DNA from: Hyphomicrobiales bacterium | Lineage (GTDB): Bacteria; Pseudomonadota; Alphaproteobacteria; Rhizobiales; Beijerinckiaceae | Assembly: GCA_027489835.1 (NCBI GenBank) | Contig: JAIXZF010000410.1 | Coordinates: forward strand, 1 to 18,074 | Direction of reading: 5' to 3' | Length of the DNA: 18,074 bases | Shown: positions 6,936 to 14,186 of the stretch, piece by piece | Position numbering within the stretch: the stretch's first letter is position 1 | Layout of the letters: each line of letters starts with the position of its first letter | The notes under the pieces: model-generated | Told to the model about the DNA's origin: nothing | The model's input: only the letters and a program-made list of their open reading frames with translations | Database searches by the model: none | Made by a program: the position numbers and the translations under genes

Positions 6936-7465
6936 CCGGCCGCTCCCTTGCGGATGCGGGCCAGCACGCCGGCGCGTTCGTGCGGATCGATCATGGCGCC
7001 GAGATAAGCCTCGATGGCCGGCTTGTCATCAGCCTTCACCTCGGACAGCGCCGCATGGATGCGCGCGCCTTGGATAGCAGCCAGCCGCCCGGCCAGGGAA
7101 TGGCCGGCCTGGGTGGCGTGCAGATGCCTCTGCCGCCGGTCGGCCCGTCCGGTTCGCACCTCGATGAACTCCTTGCCGACAAGCTCCTTGAGCACCCTGT
7201 TGAGGCTCTGCTTGGTGATCTTCAGGATATCGAGCAATTCGGCGATGGTGAGGCCGGGATTGCGATCGACGAAGTGGAGCACCCGATGATGGGCGCGGCC
7301 GAAATCGAGCTCGGCCAGCAGGCGGTCGGGATCGCTGACGAAATCGCGGTAGGCGAAGAAGAACAGCTCGATCAGCTCATAGGGCACCGGCGGCGGCGCC
7401 GCTGCGTCGCGCCCCTGCGCTTGCGCCTCGTTCCCCCGCAGGCGGCCAGTGGCGGCGTCGGTCAT
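6932..7465 (-). CDS. petP: MarR-family regulator, PetP-like
   Basis: This winged-helix transcription factor (177 aa) has an N-terminal Ala/Gln-rich tail, then ELIELFFFAYRDFVSDPDR, a stretch characteristic of the PetP subgroup. The winged helix covers about 55-115, with the recognition helix around TKQSLNRVLKELV (84-96) and a basic wing GRADRRQRHL. I chose the ATG at 7465: GGGA lies about eight bases upstream, and this keeps the palindrome at 7478-7500 outside the coding region. ATG 7477 and ATG 7498 are in-frame alternatives that would put the palindrome partly inside the gene. It is divergent from ilvE across about 155 bases and probably represses or activates its own operon. No ligand can be inferred. 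Confidence 0.85.
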   Translation of the reverse strand: MTDAATGRLRGNEAQAQGRDAAAPPPVPYELIELFFFAYRDFVSDPDRLLAELDFGRAHHRVLHFVDRNPGLTIAELLDILKITKQSLNRVLKELVGKEFIEVRTGRADRRQRHLHATQAGHSLAGRLAAIQGARIHAALSEVKADDKPAIEAYLGAMIDPHERAGVLARIRKGAAG

Positions 7466-7477
7466 CGAGCATCCCAT

Positions 7478-7500
7478 ATACGTCAGCCTTATTGACATAT
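7478..7500. promoter_or_regulatory. Palindrome between petP and ilvE, candidate PetP operator
   Basis: ATACGTCA (7478-7485) and TGACATAT (7493-7500) form an inverted repeat matching at 7 of 8 positions with a seven-base centre. Its size and symmetry suit a dimeric winged-helix regulator. It begins 13 bases upstream of the chosen petP start and ends 119 bases before ilvE. The right arm includes TTGACA (7492-7497), a perfect -35 hexamer on the ilvE strand, but the matching -10 (TTACCC or TACCCG) is poor. On the petP strand TATATG (7480-7475) could serve as a -10. Regulation by PetP is inference from MarR-family habits. Confidence 0.45.
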
Positions 7501-7619
7501 CTCAGTTGCTTCGTTACCCGTCAAGCCCATGGCGGGACATGATATGTCCTCGGGGCAGTCTCCGCCGCATAAAAACGAACGCGCCGCGGCTCCATCGCGG
7601 CCAGTGGCGGGAGGCTGCA

Positions 7620-8507
7620 ATGGCGATCATTCCTTTCGACGACCGCGACGGCGTCATCTGGATGGACGGCAAGATCATTCCCTGGCGCGACGCCAAGGTG
7701 CATGTGCTGACCCATGGCCTGCATTACGGCTCCTGCGTGTTCGAGGGCGAGCGCGCCTATGACGGCGTGATCTTCAAGAGCACCGAGCACTCCATCCGCT
7801 TCCGCAAATCGGCCGAGCTGATGGATTTCGAGATCCCCTATTCGGTCGAGGAGCTCAACGCCGCCAAGGACGAGGTGGTGCGGCTTTCGGGCGGGGGCGA
7901 CCAGTATGTGCGGCCCGTGGCCTGGCGCGGCTCGGAGATGATGGCGGTCGCGGCCCAGCACAACAAGATCCACGTGGCGATCGCCACCTGGGTCTGGCCC
8001 TCCATGTTCGACATGGAAACCAAGATGAAGGGCATAAGGCTCGACATCGCCGAATATCGCCGGCCCGATCCGCAATGCGCTCCGGTCCACGCCAAGGCGG
8101 CGGGCCTCTACATGATCTGCACCATCTCCAAGCACAAGGCCGAGAAGAAGGGCTATGCCGACGCGATGATGCTGGATTGGCAGGGCCGCGTGGCGGAATG
8201 CACCGGCGCCAACATCTTCTTCATCAAGGACGGCGTCATCCACACGCCGATCGCGGACTGCTTCCTCAACGGCCTGACGCGCCAGACGGTGATCGCCATC
8301 GCCCGCGAGCAGGGCATGGAGGTGGTCGAGCGCCGGATCATGCCGGAGGAGATGGCAGGCTTCAACGAATGCTTCATCGTCGGCTCCGCCGCCGAGGTGA
8401 CGCCGGTGTCCGAGATCGGCCCCTACAGCTTCAAGCCGGGCAATATGAGCCGGGTGCTGGTGCAGGCCTATGCCGACGCGGTGCGGCCGAAGGCCAAGGC
8501 GGCCTGA
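7620..8507 (+). CDS. ilvE: Branched-chain amino acid aminotransferase
   Basis: This fold-type IV PLP aminotransferase (295 aa) makes Leu, Ile and Val from their 2-oxo acids with glutamate. The PLP lysine is Lys159 in HAKAAGLY and the partner Glu193 lies in RVAECTGANIF; both match E. coli IlvE numbering. The N-terminal HGLHYGSCVFEGERAY is the BCAT substrate-site signature, with Glu where E. coli has Ile (GIRCY). GGGAGG at 7609-7614 precedes the ATG at 7620, which fixes the start; the longer upstream frame is spacer. It is divergent from petP and shares the palindromic spacer, so a regulatory link is possible. D-amino-acid transaminase is the nearest alternative family, but the BCAT signature favours IlvE. 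Confidence 0.94.
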   Translation: MAIIPFDDRDGVIWMDGKIIPWRDAKVHVLTHGLHYGSCVFEGERAYDGVIFKSTEHSIRFRKSAELMDFEIPYSVEELNAAKDEVVRLSGGGDQYVRPVAWRGSEMMAVAAQHNKIHVAIATWVWPSMFDMETKMKGIRLDIAEYRRPDPQCAPVHAKAAGLYMICTISKHKAEKKGYADAMMLDWQGRVAECTGANIFFIKDGVIHTPIADCFLNGLTRQTVIAIAREQGMEVVERRIMPEEMAGFNECFIVGSAAEVTPVSEIGPYSFKPGNMSRVLVQAYADAVRPKAKAA

Positions 8508-8533
8508 GGCAGCAAGGTCCTGACGTCATGCCG

Positions 8534-8557
8534 GCCGCGGTGCGCCGACGCCGCGGC
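8534..8557. other. GC hairpin after ilvE
   Basis: GCCGCGG (8534-8540) pairs with CCGCGGC (8551-8557) around a ten-base loop, 26 bases after the ilvE stop. There is no T run after it (TGGGCTATG follows), so it is a doubtful terminator. It may act as an mRNA end-stabilising hairpin or be a chance product of GC-rich DNA. Confidence 0.3.
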
Positions 8558-8595
8558 TGGGCTATGCTTCGCGCGGCAATCGCGACGGAGGCGGC

Positions 8596-9102
8596 ATGAC
8601 CGACGAACGCATCATCGCACTGGCTCATGAGCTGCTGGACAGCGGCGTCGAGCATCTGACCGAGCCCCAGCGCCGCGCGATCGTCCATGTCGCGGCCAAG
8701 CGGCATGTCTCGCAGAATGCGGCGCTGCATTTCGACGAGCGCATGAGCTTCGGCGGCAAGCTGGCCGATCAGGTCGCGAAGTGGGGCGGCTCCTGGTATT
8801 TCGTCAGCGGCTTTATGGTGTTCCTGCTGGGCTGGGCGCTGCTGAATGTCTGGCTGCTGACGGGCGATGCCCGCTTCGACCCCTATCCCTTCATCTTCCT
8901 CAACCTGATCCTCTCGATGATCGCCGCCATCCAGGCGCCGATCATCATGATGAGCCAGAACCGGCAGGCAGCGAAGGATCGCCTGGAATCGCAGCTCGAC
9001 TACGAGGTCAACCTGAAGGCCGAGCTCGAGATCCTGTCGCTGCACGACAAGGTCGACGCCCTGACGAAGCTCGTGGAAGGCCGGCTCAAGGCGCCTCGCT
9101 AG
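8596..9102 (+). CDS. DUF1003 family membrane protein
   Basis: This is a DUF1003 protein (168 aa) of unknown biochemical role. The N-terminal about 60 residues are soluble and helical. Two membrane helices lie at about 66-88 and 96-118, with the family hallmark segments FDPYPFIFLNLILS and QAPIIMMSQNRQAAKDR. A charged C-terminal helix (about 125-165, heptad-like) could form a coiled coil. GGAGG at 8587-8591 supports the ATG at 8596. It lies 88 bases after ilvE and converges on moaE with a 27-base gap, so it is probably its own unit or a tail of the ilvE transcript. The DUF1003 assignment is from recognised motifs; no function is claimed. Confidence 0.85.
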   Translation: MTDERIIALAHELLDSGVEHLTEPQRRAIVHVAAKRHVSQNAALHFDERMSFGGKLADQVAKWGGSWYFVSGFMVFLLGWALLNVWLLTGDARFDPYPFIFLNLILSMIAAIQAPIIMMSQNRQAAKDRLESQLDYEVNLKAELEILSLHDKVDALTKLVEGRLKAPR

Positions 9103-9129
9103 ACTTGGGCGTCGCCGCTGCGCCGCCGT

Positions 9130-9588
9130 TCACCAGCGCGCGGCGGCAGCGTCGTCCTCGGCCCTGGCCTCGACCCAGGGGCCTTTCGTGCCGCCGATGA
9201 GGTGTTCCCGCTTCCAGAACGGTGCGCGGGTCTTGAGGTAGTCCATCATGAAGTCGGCCGCCTCGAAGGCGGCGCGGCGATGGGCGGAGGCTGCGATCAC
9301 CAGCACGATGTCCTCGCCCGGCCGGATGAGGCCATGGCGGTGGATCGCGGTGAGCCCCAAGAGCGGCCAGCGGGCGAGGGCGGTTTCAGCGACGCGGCCG
9401 ATCTCCTCCTCGGCCATGCCGGGATAATGCTCGAGCTCCAGCGCCTCGAGCCGGCCGCCCTCGTCGCGGCACAGGCCGGTGAAGGCGACGATGCCGCCGA
9501 TGTCGGCGCGGCCGGCTGTGAGGCGCGCGGTCTCGGCCGGCACGTCGAAGGGCTCGGACTGGATGCGGATGGTCGCCGCGGGGGGCAT
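9130..9588 (-). CDS. moaE: Molybdopterin synthase catalytic subunit
   Basis: MoaE (152 aa) is the large subunit of molybdopterin synthase. With thiocarboxylated MoaD it converts cyclic pyranopterin monophosphate to molybdopterin in the cytosol. The active-site lysines are at 119 (DYLKTRAPFWK) and 126 (FWKREH), the same numbers as in E. coli MoaE, and FTGLCRDE gives the conserved Arg41. The C-terminal tail after GPWVEA is Ala/Asp-rich and variable. It starts five bases after the moaD stop, so synthase subunits are made together. It is the last gene of the minus-strand uvrC-to-moaE run. Confidence 0.95.
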   Translation of the reverse strand: MPPAATIRIQSEPFDVPAETARLTAGRADIGGIVAFTGLCRDEGGRLEALELEHYPGMAEEEIGRVAETALARWPLLGLTAIHRHGLIRPGEDIVLVIAASAHRRAAFEAADFMMDYLKTRAPFWKREHLIGGTKGPWVEARAEDDAAAARW

Positions 9589-9593
9589 GGGCG

Positions 9594-9869
9594 TCAGCCG
9601 CCCGTCATCGGCGGGAAGAAGGCGATCTCGCGGGCGCCGGCGATGAGCGCGCCATGGGGCGCATGGCGCTTGTCGAGCGCGACGCGGATGATGTCGGCAT
9701 GCTCGAAGGCGTGGGCGTATTCCTCGCCGCGCGAGCGCTGCCAGGCGATGAGGTCGGCCACGGTGGCAAGGCCCTCCGGGAGGGCGACGCTCTCATCGGG
9801 CATGCCGACGCGCTCGCGCACCCAGGCGAAATAGACGAGCTTCACGGGCGGGGCGGGGTCGGCGGTCAT
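9594..9869 (-). CDS. moaD: Molybdopterin synthase sulfur carrier subunit
   Basis: MoaD (91 aa) is a ubiquitin-like sulfur carrier. Its C-terminal glycine is adenylated by MoeB and then thiocarboxylated. The protein ends exactly in FFPPMTGG, the required Gly-Gly tail, and has the typical start VKLVYFAWVRERVG. The ATG at 9869 overlaps the pgsA stop by four bases (ATGA), indicating translational coupling. The longer open frame upstream, inside pgsA, is a shadow. Confidence 0.94.
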   Translation of the reverse strand: MTADPAPPVKLVYFAWVRERVGMPDESVALPEGLATVADLIAWQRSRGEEYAHAFEHADIIRVALDKRHAPHGALIAGAREIAFFPPMTGG

Positions 9870-10489
9870 GGGCCCGTCTGGTTGTTGCGCTCGTCCTCGG
9901 CCACCATGTGGCGGATGCCGGCGCGGAAGTAATCCCAGCCCGTGTAGATGGTCAGCATGGCGGCGATCCACAACAGCACGATGCCGATGCCGATGGTGCC
10001 CGGCAGCACCGTTTCGCCAGCCGGGCCGGCGATGAGGAAGCCCACCGCCACGAGTTGCGCCGCGGTCTTCCATTTCGCCACCTGGCTGACCGGCACGGAG
10101 ACCTTCAGCTCGGCGAGGAATTCGCGCAGGCCGGAGACCAGGATCTCGCGGCACAGGATGATGATCGCGGCCCAGATGGAGACGCCGTAGATGGTTTCGT
10201 CCGCCACCAGCATCAGCAGGCAGGAGGCGACAAGCAGCTTGTCGGCGATGGGATCGAGCATCCGGCCGATGGCCGATTGCTGGCTCCAGGCACGGGCGAT
10301 GTAGCCGTCGAGATAATCGGTGATGCCGGCGACGATGTAGATGGCGAGCGCGATCCAGCGCACCCAGTCCTCGCGCGGCCAGAACAGCAGGCCGACCACG
10401 GCCGGAATGGCGACGATCCGTCCATAGGTGAGGAGGTTGGGCAGCGAGAACGGCCCCGGTCGCCTCACGCTGTCCGGCAGAATCGTCAT
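9866..10489 (-). CDS. pgsA: CDP-diacylglycerol--glycerol-3-phosphate 3-phosphatidyltransferase
   Basis: This integral membrane enzyme (207 aa) makes phosphatidylglycerophosphate, the committed step to phosphatidylglycerol and cardiolipin. The CDP-alcohol phosphotransferase motif is complete: Asp58, Asp61-Gly62, Ala65-Arg66, Gly75, Asp79 and Asp83, in the D-x2-DG-x2-AR-x8-G-x3-D-x3-D pattern. About five or six hydrophobic segments are present, and the N-terminal SLPNLLTYGRI is typical of PgsA. I chose the ATG at 10489; an in-frame TTG lies at 10501. The ribosome site is weak. A 69-base gap separates it from the YbjQ-family gene upstream. Confidence 0.94.
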   Translation of the reverse strand: MTILPDSVRRPGPFSLPNLLTYGRIVAIPAVVGLLFWPREDWVRWIALAIYIVAGITDYLDGYIARAWSQQSAIGRMLDPIADKLLVASCLLMLVADETIYGVSIWAAIIILCREILVSGLREFLAELKVSVPVSQVAKWKTAAQLVAVGFLIAGPAGETVLPGTIGIGIVLLWIAAMLTIYTGWDYFRAGIRHMVAEDERNNQTGP

Positions 10490-10558
10490 GCCGCTACACA
10501 ACAGGCATGTGATGACAGGGTCAACTCAAGCGGCGGCGCGCAGGGAAGGGCGCACGGC

Positions 10559-10879
10559 TCAGGCGACCGTGACGGCGGTGCCGGAAGCGGAGACCATCAG
10601 CATGGATTCGCCCGAGCCGACGGCGCCATAGTCGAGGTCGACCCCGATGACCGCGTTCGCGCCGCGGGCCCGCGCCTCCTCCTCGAGTTCCTTCAGCGCC
10701 TCGTCGCGAGCGTCGCGCAGCACCCGCTCATAGCTGCCGGACCGGCCGCCAACCACGTCGCGGATTGAGGCGAAGAAATCGCGGAAGATGTTGGCGCCCA
10801 TGATGGTCTGGCCCGTGACGACGCCGTGATACTCCACGACGCGTTTGCCCTCGATGGCGTTGGTGGTCGTGATGATCAT
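10559..10879 (-). CDS. YbjQ / UPF0145 (DUF74) family protein
   Basis: This small cytosolic protein (106 aa) belongs to the YbjQ family, sometimes labelled heavy-metal-binding from structural homology; no activity is firmly established that I know of. Family features are MIITTTNAIEGKRVVEYHGVV at the N-terminus, the GANIFRDFFASIRD segment, the amphipathic helix with Arg/Glu repeats (about 50-71), and GANAVIGVDLDY. The length is normal for the family, whose members form pentamers. It sits 17 bases after uvrC, with GGAGA-like sequence before the ATG, so it is probably on the uvrC transcript. It interrupts the usual uvrC-pgsA adjacency. Confidence 0.88.
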   Translation of the reverse strand: MIITTTNAIEGKRVVEYHGVVTGQTIMGANIFRDFFASIRDVVGGRSGSYERVLRDARDEALKELEEEARARGANAVIGVDLDYGAVGSGESMLMVSASGTAVTVA

Positions 10880-10896
10880 CGGTCGGTCTCCCCGGT

Positions 10897-13020
10897 TCAG
10901 CTTTCGTGGAAATGATCGTGCACGGCCTTGGCCGTGGCGAAGTTGACGCCCGGCGCCTTGGCCAGATCCTCCAGCGAGGCGCGGCGGATCGCCTTCAGCG
11001 TGCCGAAATGCAGCAGCAGCGCGCGCTTGCGGGTGGGGCCGATACCGGCGATCTCGTCGAGCGGGTTGGTCATCGAGTCGCGCTTGCGCTTGGCCCGGTG
11101 GCTGCCGATGGCGAAGCGGTGGGCCTCGTCGCGCAGGCGCTGGATGAAGTAGAGAGCGGGGTCGCGGTCGGGTAGCTTGAAGGCCTCGCGCCCGGCCATG
11201 AAGAAGGTTTCGCGCCCGGCATTGCGGTCCTCGCCCTTGGCGATGGCAACCAGCGGGATGTCGGTGACGCGCAGCTCCTTCATCACGGCACGCGCGGCCT
11301 CGAGCTGGCCCTTGCCGCCGTCGACGATGACGAGATCGGGGCAGGAGGGGAAGGCCGTGTCGTCCTGTCCGCTTTCGTCATTGCGAGCGTAGCGAAGCAA
11401 GCCAGCTTCGGTCGGCGCAGCGGCGGCTTCTGGATCGCTTTGCTCCGCTCGCGATGACGGCACGGATTGCAGGGTTTCGCCGTCAAGCCCCTCGCCCGCC
11501 ATGAAATCCTTCACCGCGCCCGCCGCGCGCTCCTTGACGATGCGGGCAAAGCGCCGCGTCAGCATCTCGCGCATCATGCCGTAATCGTCGCCGGCAACGG
11601 TGTCGGCCGAGATGTTGAAGGTGCGGTAGTGCTGCTTCATGAAGCCGTCCGCGCCGGCGACGATCATTGCGCCCACGGCGTTGGTGCCCATGATGTGCGA
11701 GTTGTCGTAGACCTCGACGCGCCGGGGCGGGCGCTGAAGGCCAAAGGCCTGGCCGAGGGTCGCCAGGAGCTTGGTCTGCGCCGTCGTGTCGGCCAGTTTG
11801 CGGGCCAGCGCCTCGCGGGCGTTCTTGAGCGCCATCTCGGTCAGATCGCGCTTCTCGCCGCGCCGGGGCGCCGCGATCTCGACCTTGAAGCCCATGCGCG
11901 CGGAGAGCGCTTCGCAGAGCAGGGGCGCGTCGGCGATCTCGTGGCTGAGCAGGATCAACCGGGGCGCCGGCTTGTCGGCGTAGAACTGCGCGATGACGGA
12001 AGCCAGCACCTCGCCAAGCGGCAGGTGTCGGTCGGCGCGCGGAAAGAGCGCCCGGTTGCCCCAGTTCTGGAAGTTGCGCAGGAAGAAGATCTCCACGCAG
12101 AACTGCCCTGCCTGCTCGTCGATGGCGAAGATGTCCGCTTCCTCGACATTCTGGGTGTTGATGTCCTGCGACGAGGTGACGGCGGAGAGCGCGGCCAGGC
12201 GGTCGCGGTAGCGCGCCGCGGTCTCGAACTCCATGGCTTCGGAGGCCGCCTGCATGCGCCCGGCCAGCTCCTTCTTCACGGTGCTGGCGCGGCCCGACAG
12301 GAAGCTGCGCGCCTCCCCGACCAGCGCGCCATAGTCGGTGTGCGATATCTCGCCGGTGCAGGGGCCGGCGCAGCGCTTGATCTGGAAGAGCAGGCAGGGC
12401 CGCGTGCGGTTCTCGTAATAGCTGTCCGAGCACGAACGCAGCAGGAAGGCTTTCTGCAGCGCGTCGATGGTGCGCTTCACCGCCCAGGCCGAGGCGAAGG
12501 GGCCGAAATAGTCGCCCTTGCGCTGGCGCGCGCCGCGATGCTTGGCGATCTGCGGCGAGACGTGGTCGCCGGTGATCAGGATGTAGGGGAAGGATTTGTC
12601 GTCCCGCAGCAGCACGTTGTAGCGCGGCCTGAGCTGCTTGATCAGGTTCGACTCGAGCAACAGCGCCTCGGTCTCGGTCGTGGTGGTGACGAACTCCATG
12701 CCCGCCGTCTCGCAGATCATGCGGGCCACGGCGTTAGTGTGGGCGCGGCCGGCGGCATACTGTCCAACGCGCTTCTTCAGGTTCTTGGCCTTGCCGACGT
12801 AGAGCACGTCGCCGGCGGCGTCGAACATGCGGTAGACGCCCGGCGCGTTCGGCAGATTGCGTGCGAAGCCGGCGATCACGCCCGCGCCGGCCTTGAGCTT
12901 CTCGGGCACGGCGGAGAGGTCGAAATCGGTGCCCTCCGCAGACGGCAGCTCGCCTTCGGCCTCGTCGTCGAGATCGAGGTCGCCCGTATCCGGCAGGTCA
13001 TCGAGTCGGTCGCGGCCCAT
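10897..13020 (-). CDS. uvrC: UvrABC excinuclease subunit C, with palindromic insert
   Basis: UvrC (707 aa) makes the two incisions of nucleotide excision repair. Domains in order: acidic N-terminal extension (about 1-40); GIY-YIG nuclease (about 58-140, GVYR and LYVGKAKNLKKR); Cys cluster (C197-C221); UVR helix pair (about 245-280); RNase H-like nuclease with DNSH at 439-442, Asp567 in VIVDGGKGQ and His634; and a C-terminal helix-hairpin-helix pair (about 653-700, IAGIGPTRKRALL). Residues 521-549 are encoded by a palindromic repeat, inserted in frame just before the second catalytic Asp segment. The ATG at 13020 is chosen because sequence upstream is Pro/Arg-rich; ATG 13122 is possible. All catalytic residues seem present, so it is probably functional. 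Confidence 0.95.
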   Translation of the reverse strand: MGRDRLDDLPDTGDLDLDDEAEGELPSAEGTDFDLSAVPEKLKAGAGVIAGFARNLPNAPGVYRMFDAAGDVLYVGKAKNLKKRVGQYAAGRAHTNAVARMICETAGMEFVTTTTETEALLLESNLIKQLRPRYNVLLRDDKSFPYILITGDHVSPQIAKHRGARQRKGDYFGPFASAWAVKRTIDALQKAFLLRSCSDSYYENRTRPCLLFQIKRCAGPCTGEISHTDYGALVGEARSFLSGRASTVKKELAGRMQAASEAMEFETAARYRDRLAALSAVTSSQDINTQNVEEADIFAIDEQAGQFCVEIFFLRNFQNWGNRALFPRADRHLPLGEVLASVIAQFYADKPAPRLILLSHEIADAPLLCEALSARMGFKVEIAAPRRGEKRDLTEMALKNAREALARKLADTTAQTKLLATLGQAFGLQRPPRRVEVYDNSHIMGTNAVGAMIVAGADGFMKQHYRTFNISADTVAGDDYGMMREMLTRRFARIVKERAAGAVKDFMAGEGLDGETLQSVPSSRAEQSDPEAAAAPTEAGLLRYARNDESGQDDTAFPSCPDLVIVDGGKGQLEAARAVMKELRVTDIPLVAIAKGEDRNAGRETFFMAGREAFKLPDRDPALYFIQRLRDEAHRFAIGSHRAKRKRDSMTNPLDEIAGIGPTRKRALLLHFGTLKAIRRASLEDLAKAPGVNFATAKAVHDHFHES
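11376..11459. repeat. Palindromic repeat element inside uvrC
   Basis: The 84-base element starts CGTCATTGCGAGCG and ends CTCGCGATGACG. Its 30-base arms (11376-11405 and 11430-11459) are inverted copies matching at 25 of 30 positions around a 24-base centre. This is the signature of a dispersed palindromic element family common between genes in Bosea/Bradyrhizobium-type genomes (arms containing CATTGCGAGCG and GAAGCAATCCAG), from memory. It has no stop codon in the uvrC frame, so it adds 28 residues (84/3) and UvrC continues. I saw no second copy in the window. Confidence 0.85.
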
Positions 13021-13234
13021 ACCTTCATGTAGTCGCTGGGGCGGGGCGGGGCCAAGGGGCGAAAAGGCCGCGCGCGGCGGGCGGGACCCGGCCGCAGAAA
13101 GCCATTCACAATGTTCGCGCACGGCATGCGCGGCGCGAGTCGACTCCAGCCCCGGGCAAGGCTATGAGCCGGATCATCTCGCATCCGCGAACTGCGAAAT
13201 ACCTTCGGTCCGAAGCGCCCCGAGGCATCAAGGC
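13021..13234. promoter_or_regulatory. Divergent spacer between uvrC and prs
   Basis: This 214-base region should hold the promoters of both uvrC (leftward) and prs (rightward). I see two small symmetric sites: CTTCGG-T-CCGAAG at 13203-13215, 20 bases before the prs ATG, and TCGCA-N9-TGCGA at 13179-13197. No convincing -35/-10 pair was found. An open frame from uvrC continues to 13122 and could mean a longer UvrC, but its composition looks non-coding. Confidence 0.3.
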
Positions 13235-14179
13235 ATGGCCAGCTCGATGAAACTGATCGCCGGCAACTCCAACCGTCCGCTGGCCGAAGGCGTCGCGAGC
13301 TATCTGGGACTGACCCTTGCGAAGGCGCAGGTGAAGCGCTTCGCGGACATGGAAATCTTCGTCGAGATCCAGGAGAATGTCCGCGGCGAGGACGTGTTCG
13401 TGCTGCAGAGCACCTCGTTCCCCGCCAATGACCACCTGATGGAGCTGCTGATCATCATCGACGCGCTGCGCCGCTCGTCAGCGAGGCGCATCACGGCGGT
13501 CATCCCGTATTTCGGCTATGCGAGGCAGGACCGGAAGCCCGGCCCGCGCACGCCCATCTCGGCCAAGCTGGTGGCCAACCTCATCACCCATGCCGGCGCC
13601 GACCGCGTGCTGACGCTCGACCTGCATGCCGGGCAGATCCAGGGCTTCTTCGACATCCCCGTCGACAACCTCTACGGCGCGCCGATCATCTCGCGCGACA
13701 TCAAGCAGCGGCTCAGCCTCAAGAACATGATGGTGGTGTCGCCGGACGTCGGCGGCGTGGTCCGCGCCCGCGCACTGGCCAAGCGCATCGACGCGCCGCT
13801 CGCCATCGTGGACAAGCGCCGCGAGCGGGCGGGGGAGTCCGAGGTCATGAACATCATCGGCGATGTCGAGGGCTGCAACTGCATCCTGATCGACGACATC
13901 GTCGATTCCGGCGGCACGCTATGCAATGCCGCAGAGGCGCTGCTGAAGAACGGCGCCACCGCCGTCTACGCCTACTGCACCCACGGCGTGCTGTCGGGCG
14001 GGGCTGTCAGCCGCATCTCGCAGTCGAAGATCAAGGAATTCGTCGTGACGGATTCCATCATGCCAACCGAGGCGGTCAAGGTGGCGCGCAACATCCGCAC
14101 ACTGCCCATCGCGGACCTGCTTGGCGAGGCGATCAAGCGCACGGCGACCGAGAGCAGCGTTTCGAGCCTGTTCGACTGA
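13235..14179 (+). CDS. prs: Ribose-phosphate pyrophosphokinase (PRPP synthase)
   Basis: It makes PRPP from ribose 5-phosphate and ATP, feeding purine, pyrimidine, His and Trp synthesis (314 aa, cytosol). The class I PRPP synthase features are present: FADMEIFVEIQENVRGEDVF (ATP/ribose region), DLHAGQIQGFFDIPVDNLY (the family signature with the catalytic-site His), the flexible loop DKRRERAGESEV, and the PRPP/ribose-5-phosphate loop DDIVDSGGT at 220-228. GAGG lies nine bases before the ATG at 13235; ATG 13247 (MKLIAGNSNRPLAE) is an alternative start. It is divergent from uvrC and converges on the LysR gene with a seven-base gap. A short palindrome, GCCGCCT-C-AGGCGGC (14181-14195), lies just after the stop, but it has no T run. 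Confidence 0.96.
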   Translation: MASSMKLIAGNSNRPLAEGVASYLGLTLAKAQVKRFADMEIFVEIQENVRGEDVFVLQSTSFPANDHLMELLIIIDALRRSSARRITAVIPYFGYARQDRKPGPRTPISAKLVANLITHAGADRVLTLDLHAGQIQGFFDIPVDNLYGAPIISRDIKQRLSLKNMMVVSPDVGGVVRARALAKRIDAPLAIVDKRRERAGESEVMNIIGDVEGCNCILIDDIVDSGGTLCNAAEALLKNGATAVYAYCTHGVLSGGAVSRISQSKIKEFVVTDSIMPTEAVKVARNIRTLPIADLLGEAIKRTATESSVSSLFD

Positions 14180-14186
14180 GGCCGCC

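Noticed and set aside
11467..13032. 521-codon open frame on the plus strand opposite uvrC
   Set aside because: It is antisense to the uvrC catalytic domains. The translation is dominated by Arg, Gly, Ala, Asp and His, with no recognisable family. High GC makes such long shadow frames common.
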